DNA of 7,100 bases from CAZWZG01 sp964638245 (GTDB lineage: Bacteria; Pseudomonadota; Alphaproteobacteria; Rhodobacterales; Rhodobacteraceae). Both the position numbers and the translations under genes were made by a program. The notes under the pieces are model-generated. The model was not told the origin of the DNA and ran no database searches. It saw only the letters and a list, made by a program, of their open reading frames with translations. Below are positions 1-6,817 of the stretch, piece by piece; position 1 is the first letter of the stretch; each line of letters opens with the position of its first letter. Location of the stretch: the NCBI GenBank assembly GCA_964638245.1, contig CAZWZG010000159.1, forward strand, positions 1 through 7,100, in the 5' to 3' direction.

Positions 1-1021
1 TCCGGCGCGGGGCCGCTTTGTCGAAGATCTCATTCGGGTGGAAGTTGGTTGAGAAGATGACGAGCGTATCGAAGGGCACCTCGAATTTCTCACCCGACTG
101 CAGGGCCAGGATATCCTTGGATTCTTCCAGCGGAACAATCCAGCGGTTGACCAGCGCCTGCGGCGGTTCTTCCTGACGGCCAAGGTCGTCCACGATAAAG
201 ATGCCGCCGGTCGACTTCAGCTGCAGCGGTGCCTGATACGTCCGTGCGGTGGGGTTGTAGACGAGGTCGAGCATCGAAAGGCTCAATTCACCACCGGTGA
301 TCACCGTCGGGCGTTCGCACAGCACATAGCGCGTGTCGAAGCGACCCGTGGTGCGGCGAAGGGAGTTTGGATCCTGTTCCTCTTCCTCGACCGCCGAGTG
401 GACGATCGGGTCATAAACCGTGATTACCTGACCTGTGTATTCGATGGCGCGCGGCACGTAGATCTTGTCGCCAAGCGCGTCGCGCACGCCGTTCGAGATC
501 GAGGATTTGCCGTTGCCCGGCGGGCCGTACATCAAACACGAACGACCAGCGGACACTGCGGGGCCGAGGTGGTCGATCAGCTCATCGGGCAGGATCAGGT
601 GGCCCATTGCACCCATCAGCTGATCACGCGTGACCTGAATGTTGCGGATTGACTGGCGTTTCACCTGCTGGCTGTAAACCTCGAGCGGGACAGGCATGGC
701 ACCGTAGTATTCGGATTGGCCAAGAGCATCGAGCGCGCGGGATTTCCCGGTGTCCGTCAGCTGGAACCCCATTTCACCGCCGGAGTTGGCGTGGAGCGTA
801 CCGGTCGCCTCCAGAAGCTTTTGGCCACGGGCCAGATCAACGAGTTCCTGTGTTACCGGAACCGGCAGGCAGATCGCCCTGGCAATCTCGGTCACCATGT
901 CGAGGTTCATCCGGAACATCGTTTTCAACAGGATGTCGCGCATCATCACCATCGGCAGCTGCATTTCATCCAGCGTGCGTGGGGCGGGCGGGGCCATCAC
1001 ATTGGTCGGTTGCATGTTCAT
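1..1021 (-). CDS. AAA-type ATPase with winged-helix-like N-terminus (partial, C-terminus beyond window)
   Basis: This open frame runs from an ATG at 1021 leftward off the window edge, giving 340 residues and no stop. Residues about 40-100 look like a winged helix, ending in a typical 'wing' phrase (FQLTDTGKSRALDAL, about 86-100). The ATPase core follows: Walker A GPPGNGKS at 166-173, Walker B GIFIVDD at about 273-279, and a sensor-1-like strand VIFSTN at about 321-326. It is probably a soluble cytoplasmic ATPase of the AAA class; I cannot name its substrate or exact subfamily. The start is supported by an in-frame TGA six codons upstream and a GGAG Shine-Dalgarno (1030-1033) 8 nt before the ATG. 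A second in-frame ATG at 1015 is less well spaced. It is divergent from the membrane-protein gene at 1163 and about 1.8 kb from the Tad operon, so a link to pilus biogenesis or its regulation is only inferred. The arginine-finger region is not fully visible. Confidence 0.85.
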   Translation of the reverse strand, partial: MNMQPTNVMAPPAPRTLDEMQLPMVMMRDILLKTMFRMNLDMVTEIARAICLPVPVTQELVDLARGQKLLEATGTLHANSGGEMGFQLTDTGKSRALDALGQSEYYGAMPVPLEVYSQQVKRQSIRNIQVTRDQLMGAMGHLILPDELIDHLGPAVSAGRSCLMYGPPGNGKSSISNGVRDALGDKIYVPRAIEYTGQVITVYDPIVHSAVEEEEQDPNSLRRTTGRFDTRYVLCERPTVITGGELSLSMLDLVYNPTARTYQAPLQLKSTGGIFIVDDLGRQEEPPQALVNRWIVPLEESKDILALQSGEKFEVPFDTLVIFSTNFHPNEIFDKAAPRR

Positions 1022-1162
1022 ATCGTCGGCTCCAGATCAAACCTTTGGCATCTTTTTCGACCTTGGCGGACTGTTGCCCGATTTTGGACAATAAGACCTG
1101 CCAAAGCCTTCTCTGACGATTTGTGCCCGTTTAATGTGGCCAAAAAAGGGTGAGGCAGTGAG
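1022..1162. promoter_or_regulatory. Divergent intergenic region between the AAA ATPase and the GT-C-like membrane protein
   Basis: This 141-bp gap separates two genes transcribed away from each other, so it should hold promoters for both. I could not pick out a convincing -35/-10 pair on either strand. It contains A/T-richer stretches (around 1080-1095 and 1121-1147) compared with the flanking genes. It also holds both ribosome-binding sites: GGAG (minus strand, 1030-1033) and AAGGGTGAGG (plus strand, 1146-1155). The promoter role is inferred from gene orientation alone. Confidence 0.5.
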
Positions 1163-2788
1163 ATGAGCAGACCAAATCCGGTCACTTTCGCGGCGGTGCT
1201 TGTTCTGATGCTGGCGGCACTTGCCGGGCCGTCCATTTATATGGGCGGACTCTACGTCGGCAAGCATGAAGGTGACATGCTGCACCTGTTGCAGATCGTT
1301 TTCCGCATGGAAGACGGCCAGTGGCCGCATTTCGACTTCATGACGCCGATCGGTGCGCTGGCGTTCGCGCCGATCGTTGCTTTTCTGGAAGCCGGGTTTC
1401 CGATCGGCAAGAGCATCATCTATGCGCAAGCCCTTGTAGCAATTGTCCTTTTTCCCGCGATCTGGTGGGTCGGCCGGTCGCGATTGTCGCCTGCGTTGGC
1501 GTATCTGTTTGGCGGTCTGGTCCTGGTTTTGGTGCTTGCTTTGGTCCATGGTGAGGCGCAGCGCAGCGTTTCGATCTCGATGCATTACAATCGCTGGGCC
1601 TGGGCGCTGAGCTATATCGGCATCGCTTTGGCGCTTTTGCCGGAGCGGGGAGAGCGCCGTGAAGGCGTCGACGGTATCATTCTGGGTCTGGTGGCAGCGG
1701 CGCTTGCTATGATCAAAGTGACGTATCTCGTTGCGTTTCTGCCCGGGATTCTTGTGGCGTTGCTGGCGCGCAAGCGTCTGAAAACAATCCTGACGGCTTT
1801 GCTGGTTGGGCTTGGTGTCGCCGGTGCGATCACTGTCTGGGCCGGGCCGGCATTCTGGTTGGCTTATCTTCAAGACTTGCTCGCAGTCGCCGGGTCAGAC
1901 GTGCGGTCGTACCCCGGTGAGCCTGTGGATGCCGTGATTGGCGCGCCGCTCTACCTTGGCGGCACGCTGCTATTGATCGCGTCAGTGATCCTGTTCCGCC
2001 AGGCGGGGCAGGCGGTTGCCGGGCTTGCGCTTCTGATCCTTGCGCCGGGTTTCATCTATGTTGTCTTCCAGAATTTCGGGAATGATCCCCAATGGCTGCC
2101 GCTGCTTGGGGTTCTTGTGCTTGCGCTTTTACCGGCGGCGGGGACTGTCAATGCGTCGGGTTGGGATATGCGATTGGCTCTGACGATTGCAGGGGCCATG
2201 GCCTTTGCGATCGCTTCGCCTTCCGTCTTCAACATGGCCTATAGCCCGTTCCGGCATGTGGCGACGAAGACTGAAGATTTCGCTCTGATCCTGCCGCGGT
2301 CTGAGCGTCATGATGATCTTTACTCTGCGAACATTCGCATCAACCGGATCGATGCTCGCATTGGGTTGGACGGACCCGGCACGGGGCTTGAGCGGTTCGC
2401 CGAGTTTGCCGAGCGCGACGAAGCCGGTGAGATGTTTGGAGAGCCATTGGAGCATTGCGAAGTGGTTCTCGGTCTGCCGGGCTGGTTTGACGAAATCGGC
2501 GCGGACTTGGATCGCTCAGGTCTTGTTGCAGGCAAGCGATTGATCGCGGCTGATATCTTCTCAAGCCATTGGTTATTTTCCGAACTGGAGCCGCTGGTGG
2601 GCGGTGCGCCGTGGTTCTATGGCGGACTTCCGGGATGGGAGAGCGCGGACTACTTGCTGGTTCCGTTCTGCCCGGTGGCGATCGATGTCCGGGCAATGGT
2701 CCTTGAAAGCGCTGTCGAAACGGGAGCGACATTCACCGAAGTGCGGCGGACCCCGCTTTATGCGTTGTTCGAGATTGGCCGGCCTTGA
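1163..2788 (+). CDS. Polytopic membrane protein resembling GT-C-fold glycosyltransferases
   Basis: This 541-aa protein has about ten or eleven hydrophobic segments between residues 8 and 353 (for example 8-28, 86-102, 110-130, 171-200, 208-230, 261-278, 284-302, 311-327 and 338-353). A largely soluble C-terminal part runs from about 370 to 541. The first loop after the N-terminal helix carries HEGD (35-38) and then WPHFDFMTPIG (54-64). That layout, an acidic residue soon after TM1 followed by a P-x-x-D-F...P-x-G phrase, is typical of ArnT/PMT-like GT-C enzymes, which transfer sugars from polyprenyl-phosphate donors on the periplasmic side. Assignment is by architecture, not a certain family match. 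The start ATG has a TGAGG/AAGGG Shine-Dalgarno with a 7-nt gap. The gene converges on the Tad operon and diverges from the AAA ATPase. A role in modifying pilin or surface polysaccharide is possible but unproven. It could also be a non-catalytic membrane protein of unknown role. Confidence 0.8.
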   Translation: MSRPNPVTFAAVLVLMLAALAGPSIYMGGLYVGKHEGDMLHLLQIVFRMEDGQWPHFDFMTPIGALAFAPIVAFLEAGFPIGKSIIYAQALVAIVLFPAIWWVGRSRLSPALAYLFGGLVLVLVLALVHGEAQRSVSISMHYNRWAWALSYIGIALALLPERGERREGVDGIILGLVAAALAMIKVTYLVAFLPGILVALLARKRLKTILTALLVGLGVAGAITVWAGPAFWLAYLQDLLAVAGSDVRSYPGEPVDAVIGAPLYLGGTLLLIASVILFRQAGQAVAGLALLILAPGFIYVVFQNFGNDPQWLPLLGVLVLALLPAAGTVNASGWDMRLALTIAGAMAFAIASPSVFNMAYSPFRHVATKTEDFALILPRSERHDDLYSANIRINRIDARIGLDGPGTGLERFAEFAERDEAGEMFGEPLEHCEVVLGLPGWFDEIGADLDRSGLVAGKRLIAADIFSSHWLFSELEPLVGGAPWFYGGLPGWESADYLLVPFCPVAIDVRAMVLESAVETGATFTEVRRTPLYALFEIGRP

Positions 2789-2799
2789 GAAATTTCTGG

Positions 2800-2818
2800 C
2801 CTCCGGCGGGGATATTTT
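2800..2818 (+). terminator. Possible short terminator-like hairpin between convergent genes
   Basis: Immediately after the membrane-protein stop codon, CCTCCGGCGGGG can fold as a 4-bp stem (CCTC/GGGG with one G-T pair, loop CGGC) and is followed by ATATTTT. The stem is weak for a classical intrinsic terminator, but the position 11 nt after the stop, the T-rich tail and the convergent arrangement all suit transcription termination. From memory, very similar CCTCCGGCGGG(G/A)-TATTT sequences recur after genes in Rhodobacterales genomes; I could not check this here. Confidence 0.45.
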
Positions 2819-2833
2819 AGGACCTTTGGAGGA

Positions 2834-3331
2834 TCAGGTGCCCAGAAAGACGCCTGCCGCAAGGTAGAAGACCAGCGCGCCTGACAGGGCAAGCCCCATC
2901 GGGAAGTCCCTGTTTTCCCAGCTTTTCCAGTCCGGGAAAGCGGACCGCACCAGTCCAATGCGCCTGAACCCGCGGTGGGTGGCAAAGGCCCCGAGAAGCA
3001 CCGCAGCAAAGAAGTAGAGCAGGATCATGGTGTCGCTTGAGGGAAAGAACGCGGCCATGGCGGCGGCGAACTTTGCGTCCCCTGCGCCCACAGCACCCCG
3101 CATGTTCAGGAAGAACCCGACGACAAGCACGACAAGCACATTGAGATAGCGCCATAGGTATTCGTCAAAGGGGAGGGCGATCAGACCGACAACGACAAAG
3201 ATAGCGAAAAGCGCCACCACCGACTTGTTCGGAATTTTCATGAATTTCATGTCGCTCCACGACACCCAAATCGCGATGGGGATCGTGAATGGCAGAAACC
3301 AGGATGCGGACGAGGCCGTAATCGTGAGCAT
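2834..3331 (-). CDS. cpaA: Prepilin peptidase, A24 family (CpaA/TadV type)
   Basis: This 165-aa inner-membrane aspartic protease should cleave the leader peptides of Flp prepilin and pseudopilins before pilus assembly. Both catalytic aspartates of the A24 family are visible: D27 in WSDMKFMKIPN (matching the D-x-x-x-x-x-IPN pattern) and D85 in GAGDAK (82-87, the GxGDxK motif). Hydrophobic segments near 11-24, 38-53, 62-75, 86-97, 102-118 and 145-163 fit a six-helix protein. As is normal for the CpaA/TadV branch, the N-terminal methyltransferase domain of PilD-type enzymes is absent, so the short length is not a truncation. The start ATG has a strong GGAGG site (3337-3341) with a 5-nt gap. It is the last gene of the Tad run, 30 nt after the TadD-like gene, and ends 45 nt from the convergent membrane-protein stop. 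Confidence 0.93.
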   Translation of the reverse strand: MLTITASSASWFLPFTIPIAIWVSWSDMKFMKIPNKSVVALFAIFVVVGLIALPFDEYLWRYLNVLVVLVVGFFLNMRGAVGAGDAKFAAAMAAFFPSSDTMILLYFFAAVLLGAFATHRGFRRIGLVRSAFPDWKSWENRDFPMGLALSGALVFYLAAGVFLGT

Positions 3332-3361
3332 GTGCTCCTCCCTACGCCCCCGTCTTAAGTC

Positions 3362-4216
3362 TTAGTTGTAAACGTTCGCTTCAAGCGCGCGCAAGGAGCG
3401 TACTGCGGGTTCGAAATGCTGGGGATGCGTTTCGATGGCGTCCGTCAGAAGACCTTTGCCAGTGGCGACATCGCCCTGCTTGATGGCCGACAACGCCAGC
3501 GTATGCAGAAGCTGTGCACGCTCGACTTGCGTCATCTGGACGATGGGCAGGTCGTACTTGCGCTGAGCGCCGCGGGCCAGGACGAGGTTGTTCTTGGCAG
3601 TGAAAAGCGACTGATCATAGGTCAAAGCTTCGCCAAACAGGCGTTCGGCTTCGGCGAAATCACCGCGAGACAACTTGGAGTAGCCCCAGTTGTTCAAAAC
3701 GCCCGATGGCTTGGTCGTCAGGCCAATGGCGATCTCGTAGAAGCTGTCGGATTTCTCCCACTCTTCGTTTGCATCCGCAACCATCGCTTCAAGCCGATAC
3801 CGGTCGAAGGTCTCGTGCGTTGGCGGAATAAGGTCCAGTTCTGCTTCGGCCTCGTCCCATTCGCCGGAGCGGATCAGCGCATCGGCGTAGGAAACACGAT
3901 CCGCATCGGTGCTGCCTTCCATGCCAAGGGTGCCTTTCCAGACACGCGCCGCTTCAACGGGGCGTTTGGCGCGGACCAGCGACATGCCAAGGCCGCGAGC
4001 AAGGTCGATCCGCTCGGGGTTCTGGCTGAGAGTACGTTTGAAATAGTCGACGGCCTCGTTTGGGTCGGCTGAGGTCAGCATCAGATCGTTGAGATTGCTC
4101 TCATCGATGACATTGACGTCTTTGAGGGCGCGTTCCACCTCGGCATCGGCGGATTTATCACATGCCGTCAGCGCCACAGCGCTGCCGAGGCAAACCAATA
4201 GAATGCTTTTACGCAT
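3362..4216 (-). CDS. tadD: TadD-like tetratricopeptide-repeat lipoprotein of the Tad pilus
   Basis: This 284-aa protein begins with a lipoprotein signal peptide: basic MRK, a hydrophobic stretch, then lipobox LTAC with the lipidated Cys at 19. The following Asp20 could act as an inner-membrane retention signal by the E. coli '+2' rule, though that rule is uncertain in alphaproteobacteria. The rest is helical with TPR-like units at about 69-101, 104-134, 137-168, 172-204 (clearest, with NNWGYSKLSRGDFAEAERLF) and 234-268. TadD proteins are TPR lipoproteins needed for Tad pilus biogenesis, probably by helping the outer-membrane secretin. Its length and place after tadC match TadD. The Shine-Dalgarno is modest: AGG 4 nt before the ATG, or AAGGA 11 nt before. 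It lies 44 nt downstream of the other TPR lipoprotein gene. Which of the two is the true functional TadD cannot be settled from sequence alone; this one is the better fit by size. Confidence 0.87.
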   Translation of the reverse strand: MRKSILLVCLGSAVALTACDKSADAEVERALKDVNVIDESNLNDLMLTSADPNEAVDYFKRTLSQNPERIDLARGLGMSLVRAKRPVEAARVWKGTLGMEGSTDADRVSYADALIRSGEWDEAEAELDLIPPTHETFDRYRLEAMVADANEEWEKSDSFYEIAIGLTTKPSGVLNNWGYSKLSRGDFAEAERLFGEALTYDQSLFTAKNNLVLARGAQRKYDLPIVQMTQVERAQLLHTLALSAIKQGDVATGKGLLTDAIETHPQHFEPAVRSLRALEANVYN

Positions 4217-4260
4217 GGTGCCTGCGATCCTTTTTTAAACCTGCTCGTGAGCCGCTTATT

Positions 4261-4812
4261 TTAAGGTGCTAGAAGCAAACGGTATTCGCCGTTACCCCGT
4301 CGCACCAATGCGACTTGTTCATTGGGTTCAGAATAGCCGGGATTGTCGATTTTGGCGAGCGCGATGCGCAAATTCTCCCGGATTTCGGCACTTTCGCCAC
4401 TATCCAAAGCAAAAGCGATGCGGAAAACACGCGCTGCTTCGCCGTACTGGCCAGTTTCCATAAGGACGACGCCCAAATTGTTCCATGCCGGCGGGAATGT
4501 TTCGTCCTCTTCGGTGGCGCGGCGCAGGATCCGTTCGGCTTGCCCGAGGCGTCCGAGACGCAGGTTTGCTGATCCAATTGCGCTTAGCGTATCGACTGTC
4601 ATGCCCTGCTCACCGGCCGCGCGGTAGTAGGCCTTGAGCGCCAGTTCGTATTGACCGGCCGCCATCAGACGGTGCCCAACGGTAAGCCCATCAATGCTGT
4701 CGTCCTGGTCGAACCGGCCCTGAGGCGCGAACGGGCTGTCGTCGCTTTGACGCAGCCCGGTACCGCAGCCCGCAAGGGCCAGAAATGCTGCGATGAATAC
4801 TGCCAGTCGCAT
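4261..4812 (-). CDS. Small tetratricopeptide-repeat lipoprotein in the Tad operon (second TadD-like protein)
   Basis: This 183-aa protein has a short lipoprotein signal: MRLAVF, a hydrophobic run and lipobox LAGC with the lipidated Cys at 16, followed by Gly17, which suits outer-membrane sorting. A low-complexity acidic linker (about 20-40) precedes three TPR-like units at about 41-73, 74-106 and 107-139. The third, PPAWNNLGVVLMETGQYGEA (108-127), is the most canonical. The tail (about 157-183) is not TPR. It sits 34 nt after tadC and 44 nt before the larger TadD-like gene, so it is likely co-transcribed with both and may act as a pilotin or scaffold in outer-membrane assembly. The ATG at 4812 is required to keep the signal peptide, and no other in-frame start is apparent close upstream. 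No clear AGGAG lies before it. Instead a strong hairpin occupies the ribosome-binding region (see 4814-4835). Confidence 0.85.
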   Translation of the reverse strand: MRLAVFIAAFLALAGCGTGLRQSDDSPFAPQGRFDQDDSIDGLTVGHRLMAAGQYELALKAYYRAAGEQGMTVDTLSAIGSANLRLGRLGQAERILRRATEEDETFPPAWNNLGVVLMETGQYGEAARVFRIAFALDSGESAEIRENLRIALAKIDNPGYSEPNEQVALVRRGNGEYRLLLAP

Positions 4813-4813
4813 G

Positions 4814-4835
4814 CGCGCCCCGATCCCGGGGCGCG
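4814..4835 (-). promoter_or_regulatory. GC-rich hairpin directly upstream of the small TPR lipoprotein start codon
   Basis: CGCGCCCCG (4814-4822) and CGGGGCGCG (4827-4835) are perfect reverse complements separated by a 4-nt loop, giving a 9-bp stem that is entirely G-C. In the mRNA (minus strand) the stem ends 1 nt before the ATG of the 183-aa lipoprotein gene and covers the place where the Shine-Dalgarno would be. No T-run follows in the direction of operon transcription, so it is not a typical intrinsic terminator. It could limit translation, protect or mark an mRNA processing point, or slow RNA polymerase. The structure is directly seen; the function is inference. Confidence 0.55.
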
Positions 4836-4846
4836 TGACCCGCCCC

Positions 4847-5833
4847 TTAGAAGTTAGCGTTGCCGAGCGTTTCGGCGATCCCGTAGACCGACGGCCCGAT
4901 CAGGATGATCAGAAGCGGCGGCACTGTGAGCATCATAGTGGCAAGGGTCATCTTTGTCGGCAAGGTATTTGCCTTTTCTTCGGCACGCATGACGCGTTTG
5001 TCACGCATTTCCGAGGCATAGACCCGAAGCGCTTCGGCGATCGATGTACCAAAGCTTGCCGACTGGATCAAAACGGTCACGAAGCTGGCCACATCGGGAA
5101 CGCCTGCGCGCTCGGACATGTCGCGCAAAACCTGAATCCGGTCCTTACCCGCTTTCATTTCGTGGCTCACGATTTCGAATTCATCGGCCAAAGCAGGAAA
5201 GCCCGCGCGGATTTCTTTCGACACACGCAAGATCGACTGGTCGAGAGACTGACCGGCTTCAACGCAAACCAGCATCATGTCGAGGCTGTCGGGAAATCCG
5301 TTGGTGATTTCTTCCTGGCGTTCCTGCTGACGCTTGGTGACCCAATATTTGGGCAAGTAGTAGCCAATGGCGCCGGGGATCAGGATTGCCAGAACAAGCG
5401 ACTGGGTCGTCGGTTCACCCGTGGCGCTGGCGTAAATGGCGTACATCACACCAAGAACAAGGAAAATGATGCCCAACGCAAACTGGATGAAGTGGAAGGT
5501 TCGCACCGAGTCCTTGCCGCGATACCCCGCCTGAAGAAGCTTCAGCTTCATGGCCGAGTATTCGGCCTCATCCTGGGGTTCGAGGAAGCTGGAGTACTTG
5601 GCCAGCTTGTCGGCATTCTTGTTGTTGCCGCCTTGGCGCAGGGTCTTCTTGGGGTCCAGAACAGCGGATTGGGCGTTGTTTTGCTCACGCAGCTTGTCGA
5701 GCGGATCCTCTTCCTTCTTAAGAAGAATCGGCAGCGTCAAAAGGATGAGGAACATCCCAAGAATGCCGACGACCAGAAGGGGGCCGAACTCGCCGAAGTT
5801 TTCGGTCAGGAAGGTGTTGACGGTTTCAATCAT
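4847..5833 (-). CDS. tadC: Tad pilus inner-membrane platform protein TadC (type II secretion F-like)
   Basis: This 328-aa integral membrane protein is one of the two GspF-like platform subunits that pair with the CpaF ATPase to assemble Flp pili. Hydrophobic segments lie at about 18-38, 115-137, 144-160 and 300-320. The T2SS-F domain spans about 178-312: it begins with FPDSLDMMLVCVEAGQSLDQ (180-199), contains the second conserved half around 248-285 and ends in the typical LPTKM motif (291-295) before the last membrane helix. Length and order after TadB are standard. The start ATG has GAGGA with a 6-nt gap, and this site overlaps the TGA stop of tadB, which suggests translational coupling. 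A charged, probably cytoplasmic stretch (about 39-110) separates the first and second helices, as is usual for TadC. Confidence 0.95.
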   Translation of the reverse strand: MIETVNTFLTENFGEFGPLLVVGILGMFLILLTLPILLKKEEDPLDKLREQNNAQSAVLDPKKTLRQGGNNKNADKLAKYSSFLEPQDEAEYSAMKLKLLQAGYRGKDSVRTFHFIQFALGIIFLVLGVMYAIYASATGEPTTQSLVLAILIPGAIGYYLPKYWVTKRQQERQEEITNGFPDSLDMMLVCVEAGQSLDQSILRVSKEIRAGFPALADEFEIVSHEMKAGKDRIQVLRDMSERAGVPDVASFVTVLIQSASFGTSIAEALRVYASEMRDKRVMRAEEKANTLPTKMTLATMMLTVPPLLIILIGPSVYGIAETLGNANF

Positions 5834-5842
5834 AGTCAGTCC

Positions 5843-6811
5843 TCAGACCTTAATGTTCACGAGGCTGCGCATCACAAAGATGTTCGCAACAAGGAAGCCA
5901 GCGACGACAAGACAGGCCGGAATAAAGGCTGACGTCTCTTTAACGTCGTCATAGTAGTTCGGCTGGATCACGTTTATCATCACGAGCGCAAGGATCGGGA
6001 AGATCGACAGAAACATGCCGGACCATTTGGCTTCTGCGGTGATGGCCTTCACGCGGCGGAAAAGCTTGAAGCGGGCCCGGATCACCTTGGCCAGACCATC
6101 AAGGATCTCGGCAAGGTTACCACCCGAGGTTTGCTGGATCGTCACGGCCACTGCGAGAAAGCGCAAATCCTGCATATCCATGCGTTCGGCCATGGCCTTA
6201 AGCGCTTCACCGGTGTCCCGACCGTAAGCGTTTTCGTCCGAAATCACACCCATTTCCGAGCCAAGAGGATCGGGAACCTCTTTCGCCACGATTTGAAGCG
6301 CGGAGGAGAAGGGGTGACCGACGCGGAGCGAGCGCACCATCAGTTCCACAGCATCGGGAAGCTGTTCCTCGATCATTGACATGCGCTTTTTCGCGGTCTT
6401 GTTGACCCAAACGAACACCGCGCCAATGCCCATGCCGAGTGCACAGACGATGCGGACTGGCAAACCGGCAGATGTGCCAAATGTCAAACCGACAAAGGCG
6501 ACCACGGCCAGGACCATCATCACCATGATCAACTGTTGCGGAGTGAAGGCGATGTTTGCCTTCTGCGCCTTGTCCGCAAGGATCGAATAGATCGGGATCG
6601 AGCGCGACCTCATGTGCTGAGACATCTCCTTGCGGAGTTGTTCCAGCACCTGCTCGCGACCAGCGCCCTTCTCGAGCATGTCGAGACGGCGGTTGATCCG
6701 GTTGTTCAGGCTGATCGATTTGCCGAAAACGGTCAGGTAGATACCTTGGACGAGCGCCAGAACGGCGACGAAGATAATCCCGTAGATAATCGGTTCGGTA
6801 CTGATGACCAT
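5843..6811 (-). CDS. tadB: Tad pilus inner-membrane platform protein TadB (type II secretion F-like)
   Basis: This 322-aa partner of TadC forms the inner-membrane base of the Flp/Tad pilus machine and probably contacts the CpaF motor. Hydrophobic segments lie at about 7-28, 92-112, 118-137, 263-282 and 297-316. The T2SS-F domain covers about 148-280: it starts with EEQLPDAVELMVRSLRVGHP (148-167) and includes TIQQTSGGNLAEILDGLAKVIRAR (about 224-247), the family's conserved helix-turn region. Length is typical and no disruption is visible. The ATG lies 6 nt after the cpaF stop. Its Shine-Dalgarno GGAG (6821-6824) is inside the last codons of cpaF with a 9-nt gap, so the two are surely in one transcript and probably translationally coupled. 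The stop is followed 9 nt later by the tadC start. Confidence 0.95.
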   Translation of the reverse strand: MVISTEPIIYGIIFVAVLALVQGIYLTVFGKSISLNNRINRRLDMLEKGAGREQVLEQLRKEMSQHMRSRSIPIYSILADKAQKANIAFTPQQLIMVMMVLAVVAFVGLTFGTSAGLPVRIVCALGMGIGAVFVWVNKTAKKRMSMIEEQLPDAVELMVRSLRVGHPFSSALQIVAKEVPDPLGSEMGVISDENAYGRDTGEALKAMAERMDMQDLRFLAVAVTIQQTSGGNLAEILDGLAKVIRARFKLFRRVKAITAEAKWSGMFLSIFPILALVMINVIQPNYYDDVKETSAFIPACLVVAGFLVANIFVMRSLVNIKV

Positions 6812-6817
6812 GTCGCT

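Noticed and set aside
1089..1107. Possible sigma-54 promoter on the minus strand (TTGGCAG...TTGT)
   Set aside because: The GG and GC elements are out of register by one base and the expected TTGC is not present, so it does not meet the -24/-12 spacing.
649..1153. Overlapping plus-strand open frames opposite the start of the AAA ATPase gene
   Set aside because: The minus strand encodes a continuous ATPase with Walker motifs and a proper start. The plus-strand frames lack any recognisable features.
1037..1873. Minus-strand open frame (278 codons) antisense to the GT-C-like gene
   Set aside because: The product is highly charged and Gln/Arg/His-rich without a hydrophobic core. The opposing frame has a clean polytopic membrane profile and a better ribosome-binding site.
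2834..3331. Apparent truncation of the prepilin peptidase (165 aa)
   Set aside because: CpaA/TadV-type A24 peptidases naturally lack the N-terminal methylase domain, and both catalytic Asp motifs and the set of membrane helices are present.
3416..4072. Plus-strand open frame (218 codons) antisense to the TadD-like gene
   Set aside because: It overlaps a protein with an obvious lipobox and TPRs, has no separate support, and is explained as a shadow.
4238..4250. Small inverted repeat GCTC-AC-GAGC between the two TPR lipoprotein genes
   Set aside because: The stem is only 4 bp and the 2-nt loop is too small to form a stable hairpin; it is expected by chance.
4793..5932. Long plus-strand open frame (379 codons) antisense to tadC
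   Set aside because: It lies opposite a clearly recognisable TadC, and its translation is rich in His, Gln, Arg and Gly with no domain or membrane pattern. This is typical of a shadow frame in GC-rich DNA.
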